64,000 nt of DNA. Source: Cerioporus squamosus (taxonomy: Eukaryota; Basidiomycota; Agaricomycetes; Polyporales; Polyporaceae). The number at the start of each line of letters is the position of its first letter. The stretch's first letter is position 1. The notes under the pieces were generated by a model, which saw only the letters and a list, made by a program, of their open reading frames with translations, searched no databases and was not told the DNA's origin. Position numbers and translations under genes: made by a program. Location of the stretch: the NCBI GenBank assembly GCA_022592435.1, contig JABYQS010000009.1, positions 1 through 64,000 of the forward strand. The letters run 5' to 3'. Positions 10,743-20,335 of the stretch are shown piece after piece.

Positions 10743-11755
10743 TTGTCAAGGTGCGTACAGGGGCACCATGTGGAAATTGTTGGTACGACATATAAACTTC
10801 CATCTCGATGTTACAGCCTTGTTGCTAGGGTCAATGTCCAGGATATTACCCAGATTGTGCCCTAATGTCTGCTGACTGACAACAGAATGAGGAAATCAAG
10901 TATGTGGCCCTGATTTCATCTGGGAGAACATCATGGCAGCATTTGGTCACCAATATAACTTTTTGCAAGGATAATATAGCCAAATAATTTCTCATGTCTC
11001 TCTCGTGTATGCACTGTGCAGCAAGCTAGTAACATATTGATTTCTTTCCCGATGTTCTTCAGTGGCAACATGCCAGCAACAGTCCAATTTTATTTCCGAC
11101 ACTGCCCATGCAGGCATGCAAACCACATTGTAAACAACATACCAAATGTTGTCTCGATGTTGTCCAGGCGAATGCCATGACAAAACTTAATTTATTATCA
11201 CAATGTTCATCAACTGTTATGCCAGATAAACATGGGACATTGTTCAGGTGTCTGTTGTAGGTGCAGATCTGCCCAGGATAACATTGAGATAACACTGGAA
11301 TAGAAGACCAAGTGTTATTCCGGTGGCGGCATGGGCAGCATGAGGATAACATCATGTTAATATTGAGAATTGCAGCCAAATGTTGCCCCGATGGTGCTGG
11401 AGCAGACATAGTGGGGTCATTTGCAACAGTGCCCAGATGTTGTATAGCAGAAACCATATTGGCACTCTCATCAATGTTGCCCCAAAGTTGGCAAGGAGAG
11501 CAGCAGGATAATATCTTGACACCATGTTGACTGCCTTCCGCAACAACATAGAAGAAGAATCTGCAAGGCTGTCTGGATGTTGAATGCTAACAACAAAATA
11601 GTGACATTCCAACTGTCCACCCGATGTTCTCCAGAGGAGACATCAAGTTAACATACATCATGTTGCCATGATATTCCTCTACCCACCATACAGAAATCAT
11701 CCCCAACAGCATTCAGAATTTATACCCAATATTATTATCCGAGATCCCCAGATGC

Positions 11756-11822
11756 CATTTAGTCTTTTATCCAAATGTTATCTAAATATTATCCTGGACA
11801 ACATTGGACATTGTTCTCGGTG
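11756..11822 (-). repeat. right terminal inverted repeat
   Basis: Read on the minus strand it begins CACCGAGAACAATG and contains ATGTTGTCCAGGATAATAT followed by GACTAAATG, in the same order and spacing as the left repeat. Confidence 0.75.
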
Positions 11823-12340
11823 CAACTACAGTGTTCCTCGGCCTCAGCTAGTAAATTGCTAGTGAACGCAAATACGATGCAATGCGATGCCTTGCGCAAA
11901 GCTATAGGATGTTTACCGAGGAAGGCTACGGGAAATGTAAAACTCACCACACGTAGCAGGAATATTGATGCCTGCGCAGAGAAGCTTCGGAAAGCTTGTC
12001 ACCCGCATCGCGGCCTGTTGCGAAAGATTACTTGCGTCCATTCGCCGTGAATAACCGGATATGGGGACAGTCGAGCATGCGCACGCAGACCAAAATACCA
12101 GCGGCGGCCCCGGCCCATAGTGCATGGATGGCGTCAATTCCACTACCTCCTCGTCGGAGATCCTGTAGTAACTGTAAGTAGTCATCGGGGATGCCAGTCT
12201 CCTCAACATGACTCACCTCAGCGGCTAAAGCTACATGGACATGTCGGGCCCGACCTTCACGATAGCCTAAGGTTGACGCCTCAAAAACCGTCTTTATTCC
12301 ATCAGACTGTCAAGTGGTTTGCCGCAGTCATCTGCATTGT
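11823..12340. other. segment between transposon and intact GST
   Basis: Composition returns to normal. On the minus strand a donor-like gtgagt (near 12215) and a tacag acceptor (near 12173) precede an open stretch that includes a hydrophobic run (IDAIHALWAGAAAGILVCVR in one frame). It has no start codon in that frame, no partner exon and no family I recognise; it may be a gene fragment. From about 12298 the sequence is the duplicated GST promoter. Confidence 0.35.
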
Positions 12341-12347
12341 TATAAAT
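12341..12347 (+). promoter_or_regulatory. TATA box of intact GST
   Basis: TATAAAT lies 62 bp upstream of the ATG at 12409. The pseudogene copy retains TATAAA at a similar distance (9572-9577) from its former start. Confidence 0.5.
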
Positions 12348-12408
12348 TGACAGTTCTTGCTTTGACGTGCTTCAGACTTTGCTCACCCACTGTCACATAC
12401 CGGACACC

Positions 12409-13426
12409 ATGTCGCACAGCAAGCAGTTCACCTTGTACAGCAACCAAGGCGGCCCAAATGGCTGGTGTGTGTCGACGACTCACTGTACTGATTTGGGGGG
12501 AGGAGATCGTGCTTACCAGCGTGGATGTAGGAAAGTCGTGTTCGTCCTTGAGGAACTCGGCTTGGACTATGACACCGTCTACCTCGACTTGGCCAAAGGG
12601 GAGAGCAGGAGTCTGGAGTTCGTGAAGATCAACCCGAACGGACGCATTCCTGCTCTGATCGACCACGGGAATGACGACTTCGTTATCTGGTGCGTTTGTG
12701 CGCCACTACTCCTTCTATTAAATAACTGAGTGCAGACGCGACCACGGGGCATATAGGGAATCGAATGCCATCCTGCTCTACCTTGTCGACAAGTACGACC
12801 CCGAGCACAAGATCTCTGCTGCGGAGACGAACGACAAGTACCACCAACTGCAGTGGCTGTTCTTCCAAGCGTCGGGGCAGGGGTAAGGGAGGCGTTCTCT
12901 TCTCAGCAGCGCCGGGATTGTGTACGGAGTCGCTGACGATTGCCGGTGATGACAGACCCTACTTCGGCCAAGCCGGTTGGTTCAAGCTTTTCCACCCCGA
13001 GCCAGTCCCGAGCGCGATTGAGCGTTATCAGAAGGAGATCCTGCGCGTATGGGGGGTCCTCGATGGCGTCCTGGCCAAGCGCGAGTGGCTCGTCAGCGAT
13101 AAATGCACGATCGCGGACCTGAGCTTCATTCCGTACGTCCTATGCACTCCAAGGTGCTAGCGCTCCCAGTCTGACCTATCGGAACATCGACATTGCCAGG
13201 TGGAACAATGCTGCCCTGAAACTTCTCATGAAGGGCTATGAAGGCTACAGCGACGAAACCCTCGAGAAAGAGTTTCCTGCAGTGCATAAGTGAGTTGTCG
13301 GCCATTGATCGGATACCATGCAGGAAAGCTCACCAGTTCTGAACCTGCAGATGGCACACTAACATGATGCGTCGCGAAGCAGTCGTCAAGGCGTATGCTA
13401 TCATGCGTGCAGTCAGTAGCGCTTGA
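12409..13426 (+). CDS. glutathione S-transferase, Ure2p-type
   Basis: Cytosolic enzyme that conjugates or reduces substrates with glutathione; this class is expanded in wood-decay fungi, where it handles plant-derived compounds. The start MSHSKQFTLYSNQGGPNGWK is followed by the thioredoxin-fold N-domain with VVFVLEELGLDYDTVYLDL, the cis-Pro glutathione site NPNGRIPALIDHG and ESNAILLYLVD. The all-helical C-domain has HQLQWLFFQASGQGPYFGQA, QKEILRVWGVLDGVLAKREW and CTIADLSFIPW. Short introns interrupt it at the same points as in the pseudogene copy. It ends AYAIMRAVSSA. The catalytic residue of this class is usually an Asn/Ser near the N-terminus rather than Cys, consistent with SNQ here. It is the only intact member of the pair. 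Confidence 0.9.
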
Positions 13427-13816
13427 TGCGAGCAAGATCATCGAATGGAGTTATGTAGAAGGTAATGAGTGTCGATTGACCGCATTCCTGTATTGAAGAA
13501 CAGTTCCTCGTTGTAGATGTGACTACTTCACGTCCAATGCCGTGGGGTGATGGCTCGTGCAAAGCTAGGGCTGCGCGATGAAGGCTTGTCGCAACAAGCC
13601 CTGTCTCAACGTGCAGAGATGGGTCATGAATGGTCGTGGATTGTCGAGTATGGTACAGTCCTAAGGAGACTCCTTAACCAATCCTTCGATAACAGTTTCG
13701 ACAGCGATGAGTGAGAGATAGAGCAGTGTTGAGGAACGAATGAATAGAGCAGGTAAGCCCTGATTAAGGCACTCGACGGCGCCCATTCTCCCTGGCAGTG
13801 CGACGGGGCCCAATGT
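13427..13816. other. convergent intergenic region
   Basis: Between the 3' ends of GST and the RING E3 gene. No ORF of interest. It contains a short repeated string of the form tgtcg/tgtctc around 13590-13640 but nothing I would call a repeat. Confidence 0.45.
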
Positions 13817-15853
13817 CTAGAGTAACGCGTCAACCTCGTCCCGGAAGTCCTGCGACGACGGTGCCGATGAATAGCCGATGAGGTCCTGCGGGATGACAGG
13901 GAGGTCCACGGAGGAGACGAATGGCGCAGCAGGCGCCTCGGGCTCGTCTGCATCAGCTGAAGAATCTTGTTCAGCCTGTGTGACTGTGGCGGCGGACCGA
14001 CTTGCACCTGGGGCAGGCGCAGCTGAGGCCAAAGGGGGAAAGTCAGCGGCTGAGTTCACATCAGGTTCGCGCAGAGGTGCTGGTACGGGCACGGTGGCGA
14101 CAGGCTGAAGCTCCGGCGGAGCGATGATGTGATTGACTGTTCTATAAGCATCAGAAGATGAACGCCGCCACCCCGATAGCTGCACTCACACTCTTTCGCA
14201 TGTACTGAAGACGAGGTGAATGTCAGCGCGCCGCACATGTGATGCAGGAAAGCAACCTCACCATGGTCCTTCTGTCTTGGACACTGAGAGCCTTCAGGAC
14301 AGTCGGGCCTTGCCATGACGTGCTCCTCGAGGAAACCCTTCTTTCGTTCCCTGACCCACCAGTCGCGCAACCCGTATAAGAGTACTTCAGTCGCACAAAT
14401 TCTGCAGATCCGATGACGCGGAGCATTGGGATCCGGGTCGACGCCCCCGGCCACTGGATGTATATCCACGAACAGCTCAAGCTCGACGAGCGGGGCGAAT
14501 TGACGTGGTTGATTTTGTATATGCGCCACAATCTGGAGCACGCAACGCGTCAGTAGAGTAGATAGAGACTTTCGATGTTTGCGCACCTCGCGATAAATAT
14601 GCCGAGGCGTAAGGCCTTGCGCATTCAGGTAGTCCAGCATGATATCTACTTCGAACGTATTGCCTTCAAAGCAATCGTATATTTCCCCGCACTGGATCAG
14701 ATCACTGAGATCTGCCAAACCATGCGGGTGCTGGAGTTGAAGAGGCGCCGCGACACAACGTTGAGGTATGTTGATCCCGCAAAATGATACTTGGCAGAAG
14801 TCGCAGCGCGTAGTTGACGGTGCAGTCAGAGCAAGGACGTTCTCGCTTGATGAGAATAGTCAGAATGGGGGTCTCTTCGTACGATGAATGCACGCACCAG
14901 TTCCCGCACAGTGCATGTCCCGGTGGATTACCATCCTCGACATGCCATGCGTTCGCTTGATCCAAGTCTGGATCCACTATGGGTCGAGGGCACCTCCATC
15001 CCCATTGGTTACCAGGCGTGCAATGCGGACAAGGGCGAACGTAGAGACTGTTGGTAGATGGCACAGTGGGTTCTGGCGAAGCTTGTCTAGGACTAGGTAT
15101 CTATGTGTCCGTCAGCGCATGCGCGACAGAAGTACCGAGCCAGACGACGTACCCGTAGGTGCACACCAGGGTGATATATAGCATCCGCTTGCATACGTTC
15201 CGACGCAGACCGAGCCTTGCCAGGGGCGTGGCGGAGGAGGATGTCCACAACCTTCTCGATCGGCCGCGAGAAGGAAACGCTCGTGGAGACCGTTCTACAT
15301 GCCGGGCAGCTGGTGCCACCATTCTAGATTCGAGTGTAAGTCTCCGTCACTAACGCGATGCAAGATGCAATACAACGGGGTTCGTAGGCTTGGTGGGACA
15401 TTCGCCGTGTATGCCGACATCGGAAAGGTACTCACCCGAATCCAAAGGGTCACACAACTACGTGCACATCGTTGTTCAGTTCACCGCTCACTGAAAACAT
15501 CAGTCCGAGTCCACGCACCTTCCGCAAAAGAAATGCTGACACGGCGCAACCACCACTGGCCGATACACTATGGCCGAGCAGCAACCGCACTGAAGCTCCT
15601 CCTCCAGATTATCTGCAAGGCCAGACCCATCCACCGTTTTCCCGTGTTCATCCTCGTCGCCAGGCACAGCAGGTCTAGTTTCATCCCGTATCTTCTTATG
15701 ACTAGTGGCCTCCTCGTCCGACGCGTCCTCAAAGGCTTCCGCCGCACTGCGCTTCAGAGATGCAGTGGCGCTCGTTGCCGCCTCGGGCACTGGGACGATC
15801 GGGCCGGTCCTGGGAGGATCTTCGTGAACGAGGTTTGGCATGGCCACGTCCAT
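13817..15853 (-). CDS. CHFR-like RING E3 ubiquitin ligase
   Basis: Probable nuclear ubiquitin ligase of the CHFR group. The first exon starts MDVAMPNLVHEDPPRTGP, carries an acidic/basic stretch (EAFEDASDEEATSHKKI), then the first half of a C3HC4 RING: LQCGCCSAIVYRPVVVAPCQ, HFFCG. Two further exons give CVTLWIR and NGGTSCPACRTVSTS, completing the RING (CGCC..CQHFFCGSC..CPAC). Downstream exons hold cysteine-rich segments typical of CHFR: VRPCPHCTPGNQWGW, HALCGNWCVH, HRICRICATEVLLYGLRDWW, VMARPDCPEGSQCPRQKDH. The tail is Ala/Pro-rich and ends DFRDEVDALL. An N-terminal FHA domain, present in animal CHFR and yeast Dma1, is missing. Start chosen at the first ATG giving this conserved frame (15851-15853). 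Substrates unknown. Confidence 0.8.
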
Positions 15854-16467
15854 CGCAGCTATAGGGTTCGTGTGTACGCGCAGGTGAGCAAGACAGACTA
15901 GATGGTGGTTTCTGGTCAAGAGAGTCCGATTATTGTGACCGCCAGATTAGGAGACGAAACATCAGAGGCGCGCGTCACACGATGTGATGGGATTTCGGGC
16001 GTCTCGAAGCTGTGGCTGAACATAACGGTCGAGCTTGACAATCGACGGCACGGTAAAAGAGGATCTTTGAGACATGGGAATGGGAAGGGCGTGTACTGAG
16101 TCAGGACGCATAGTACTACATGGTGATCCGAAAGGGAATTCAGAATACAGTGACGGATATAAGTATAGGTAGTATAAACCCCGAGGAGAAACGAGATGGG
16201 GATCCAGTATTCGACACAGCATTGATGAGCACATCATGTCCGTGTGCTACGTAGGAGGAATAAACAAAGGATGCAAGTGAGACATGAGGCGGTGTTAGAG
16301 TATGTATGGTAGAGTTAGACAAGGCGCATTATATGTGGTGTGTAAACGACGAAAGCAGGACGAACGCAGTGGACAGCAATACGAGCAGACAAACACAGCA
16401 ATATGATGATACCTCACGTAGACTGAGAGGAGGTGGGGTCCGTTTGGTTTGGTTTCGGCAATTACGA
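15854..16467. other. promoter of the RING E3 gene and 3' end of the next gene
   Basis: Upstream of the E3 start on the minus strand and downstream of the second Zn2Cys6 gene, both read leftward. The segment is relatively AT-rich (16130-16400) with no ORF I can assign. Confidence 0.45.
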
Positions 16468-19400
16468 TTATCTCTGGGTAGGGAGATTCCGCATCGCAGG
16501 TGATACTTCTTGGATAGCGGGGTTCGAAGGTCCACCTGCCGCAGGAAGGAGAGGGACAGATGCAGCGAAACAGGAATTGTTCAGCCTTCCACGTAAATCG
16601 TCCCATCGGCGGCGCTGTTCTGGATCCCAAGGAGTGTCAGCTATGCGCGCTTGTGCGGTCAGCACCTCCGCCGACGTACCTGGGCAAGGCCACAGCGTCA
16701 TCAGGTATTCCACTGGCTTGGAGAGTGCCTTCGCGACGTCGAGCGCAACCGCCAGGGACTGATCATAAGACCAGAGGGTCAATGCCCTAAATATCCAACG
16801 CACGCCGCACGTGGGAGCGAGCAGCCCGTCAGGTCGACAGGGCATAAGGCACGACGACAAAACGAGCGCAGCGATCACGGACGACACGGAACGAAGTGAG
16901 AGACGGACGTCAGGCACAGGAATACATGCGATATAACGTTTAGGGCATTCACGCACCGTTCGATTTGTGACATAAACCAGAACAACAGGAACGGCCGTTT
17001 CGCAAGGTCGGCAGCCGGGAGGCCGGTCACGGATGGCAGGCCCAAGCTCACCACGCGTTTCGCCAGGGACGCCTGGTGTGTCACTGCGGCAGGCAGATCG
17101 AGAGAAGACGGGCACAAAAGACATGGTCCATCAGCAACGTTGAGGCACGATCGGGAGCTGAACGGAGTAGACACTTACGCCATTCCTCTGCCTTCCTCCG
17201 GTAGAATAACAGGTTGGTGTGCCTACCAAACCCCGGACATCAGTACACCATGACCACCCACAACCATCGCGGTGTCGGGAGAAGGATTACGTACGCCATC
17301 GCTTGAGGAAAAGACCGCTGGAATTCGTACGCGATGCACATGCGCGAGCTGGTTTCGCAGGAGGCGCAGTGTCGTCAAGGGCACGTCAGACATACGCACG
17401 CATCATTCGCGATCAACGTGAGGTAAAGCGGTGAGTCAGTTGGACACAATCAGAGCGCGAAACAACCCACGAAGCTTACTTGAACAGGAGTTCTCTGCCT
17501 TGAAACAAGAAGGACCGTTCGATGCCGCATGTATGTCGCCCTAAAGCCTCCTCAATCGCATCGATCTCCGCCCACGCGATGAGCGCGAACTGCGTGTTGT
17601 CCGCGTTGGACAAGTCTGGGTCGGAGCGCCTGCGAATGCAGCTGTTCCACATGAGCATTGCGCGCATGTAGAGCGCCCAGACGGAGTCTTTAGACGGCGG
17701 CGGTATGGCGGGGGAATCGTCCACACTGGTAAGTGACTCGCCGGGGAACAGAAGGGCGTACTGTGAAGATATCCTCAGCTTCCTCGCCAACGATCACGAC
17801 GGTCAGGATACCGTCTGACTCACGTTTCTTGGATCCATCAAATACAGGTGCTGTGTCTCGATATCTGAGCTTGCCGCAGTGTACGAGCTGTGTCCCGCGC
17901 TGAGCATGACGCTACTCCAGACGAGGCGTCTGCACTCCTCCTTGCGGATATCGCTCTCGGTCCACTGACTCTGCCATGTTGGCGTCATGTCCCAAAGCGG
18001 AGCGAATTCTCGAACCATGGGCCAAGTGTGGCCCAGCGTGAAGGTCCTACAGTTGCAATTCGCAGCAACGTGACTGTGCTGTTCTCCGGAGTAAGGATGA
18101 GAGGAAGGATACGTGGAGGATAAAATCGGCGGGGAGAGGAGGGGTGCACTGGACGAATATTCGGGCGGAGGAAGCGGCGGGGTGAGGGATTCCGAGGACG
18201 GCCACTGGACGGGGAGGGCTCGGTAATTCGCTGGTGAGCGTGGCGGCTTTGTGACGGATAGATTGTTGACGGTAGACGCAGGCAGCACTCGTGAAGAGTC
18301 GACGGGCACCACCGGCACGTTCCTCGAGAATAACGAAACACGAGGGTTGCCTTCATCCAAGGTGAGAAGTTGCATAGTTCGGAGAAGCGAGTCAAGTAGG
18401 CCCATGGCCGATCTGACGCGCGGGGTTGAATGAAGCGGATGAGCACAGATTTCGAAGAAAGCGAGAAGCTGCATAGTCGACCGTTCAAATGAACGCCGCG
18501 GTTAATCTCCGCTTGCCTGAAAGACGGGCTGGTGACGTACCCATGCGGCTTGGACCAGACTGTGGTCGACCCAACGTGAACTCAAGCTCCCTTCCAGCGC
18601 ACTCTGGGCCTGGTCTCTCAGCCTCAGTGCCCTCTCCCTTCCGCTCGCACCCAGCTCCCCCTCGTGACTCCTGAAAAAGGTGGCTAGCGCGAGCGCCCCG
18701 AGGATGAGACTTGGCTGAATGCTGAGGCGTGCCCGCGGATCGAGCAGCGACGCGAAGAACCGTGGCAGGTTGATGAAGTTCAACCAATGCGGGGACGCAC
18801 GGAAAATCGCACGCAGGTCGGCTGTGATGTTCTGTGCAGTGTTTTCGCGCAAACCGGGAGGAATGGCCAGCGTCATGTCGAAGGGTCCAGCTCCGCTACC
18901 ACCGCCATCGTTGGCGTAGAGGACCAGAAGTGCATCCCACCATGTCTCCCGCGTGAACTGGAGACCTGGGTCGGCGGTAATGACGGCTCCCTTCTGATCC
19001 TCGTCCTCCCGCCCGCTCTCATCGAAGCCGTATTCATCCCTTCGCTCGCTGACTGACGCGACCGGCAGGTCCTGCGCCATCGGCGCGCCCACTGCGTAAC
19101 CGACGGGACCGGGGGCGTCGGTCAGAGAGGACCCGAGCGGGATCGCTTCATAAGCGGCCGCTGGGGTCTATGTGGGCTTGGTGAGCGGCAGCATTGATGT
19201 CGGCTAACGGAGCTGATGGACCTACGTGCGAAGAGTTCGGGAGGACATGGTGCGGTGCGTAATGCGCGCTGGTGGCTCCGGCCATCGAAGGACGTCCGGC
19301 ATCAGGTAAGCCTTGTCTACGCCTGGTGTAGTGCGCCGGCCCAACCTCCTGGATGATAGTGAGACTCTCCGGGCGTGCGATGGTGGTATCAGCCATGAAG

Positions 19401-20335
19401 GAGTGGGTGGTCGGGCTGAAGGAAGCTGACCCGTCGACAGGACTGGTGCTCGCACTCTGCGGTGAGACGTAGACCCGATCGCCCTCATCTTGAGCCGGGA
19501 CGCGCCTGCGCTTCCGTTGCGGCCGCTCACCACCGCTGGCAGCGACGGAGCGTTGTCGCGCACCAGGGGTTCTGTCTGGACCTCGACGCTTCGGCGCAGC
19601 GTCGTAGTTGCAGACCTGAGAGTTTTCCGTCCTACGACTGCAGTTGTGGCAGACGGGTTTCGCGCCATCGCAACGAATCTTTCTGTTACGGCTGAGCCGT
19701 TGGATCCCTATCAGGTCTGGAAGCCCTTCGCATGAATATTCAACGCACCACTGGATGCAGGCCACGTAGACACGCGTCCGGGGTTTGCCCTGCGTGGTCA
19801 GAGGCTGGTCGGGGGCTAACTCCAACCGTGGTTTCTCTCTGCGTGAGCGGCCGGTCGATGAGGTCGTCGGGACAGACCGTGCGGAAGAGGACGAAGCACC
19901 TCCCGTGAACCCGTGTCCGTGAGACGGGCCGGGGATGGAGGGCCCGTGCGGCAGAGCGTCCTGGTAGCCTCGAGATTGGCTCATGTCCAGTGCAGGATGG
20001 TCGAGACGCGATCGAGGTGCGTCCGGGATGGCCTGAGGATACTGCCAAGCATGGTCTCGAGAATGGGCCAATCCTGTCTGGTGCGAAAACCCCTCTGCCT
20101 GATGTCCCGAACGAGGATAGTGGTGCTGCGCGTCGTGCTCCGCATGATGGAACATCCCAGAGAGGGACGAGGGCGCCGCACCGCTGTCCACTCTTCCCTG
20201 GCTGGCGTCGAAGGCCGCATGTCGGGCGGGATAGGGCGCATAGGAATAGCTGGAGTGGCCAGAGGATGCGTACGTTGGCTGGGAGTGGTCGGGTGCGCCA
20301 TATGAGGCACGGTCGTATGGTACTCCACCCGACAT
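16468..20335 (-). CDS. Zn2Cys6 transcription factor
   Basis: Second Gal4-type regulator of the window. The first exon (from the ATG at 20335) encodes about 200 low-complexity residues (MSGGVPYDRASYGAPDHSQP, many His, Ser, Tyr). The zinc cluster is split by an intron: RTRVYVACIQ precedes it and CRNRKIRCDGAKPVCHNCSR with a last Cys in SQVCNYD follows, giving C-x2-C-x6-C-x6-C-x2-C-x8-C. A basic tail (KRRGPDRTPGARQRS, QRKRRRVPAQ) follows. The fungal_trans region is spread over several exons: LRAIFRASPHWLNFINLPRF, SLILGALALATFFRSHEG, RSAMGLLDSLLRTMQLLTLD, KEECRRLVWSSVMLSAGHSS, WALYMRAMLMWNSCIRRR. It ends PAIQEVSPAMRNLPTQR. Domain order and size (about 900 residues) fit a sugar- or metabolism-type regulator; the target is not visible. 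The large upstream region (20336-24539) may contain its leader. Confidence 0.85.

Larger units (their letters stand above)
10676..11822. mobile_element. non-autonomous inverted-repeat transposon, CACTA-like
   Basis: A 1147-bp AT-rich block, clearly different in composition from its GC-rich surroundings. Its two ends are inverted copies: 10676-10742 and the reverse complement of 11756-11822 agree at 57 of 67 positions by hand alignment, starting CACC and ending GGTG. The trinucleotide CAA borders both ends (10673-10675 and 11823-11825), as a 3-bp target-site duplication would. The interior is packed with short motifs of the type ATGTTGTCC and GGATAACAT in both orientations. Terminal CAC..GTG, a 3-bp duplication and subterminal motif arrays are traits of the CACTA (EnSpm) superfamily; the assignment is inference. 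No ORF longer than about 130 codons and no transposase motif is present, so it would need a helper. Confidence 0.7.

Noticed and set aside
10676..11822. Coding genes inside the AT-rich element (several ORFs of 60-130 codons with PGQH-like repeats)
   Set aside because: The repeated peptides are translations of the DNA motif in several frames and both strands; not protein coding.
7341..13426. Detoxification gene cluster of AOX plus GSTs
   Set aside because: Only one functional GST next to AOX, and no shared promoter motifs or transporter; adjacency is not evidence of a cluster.
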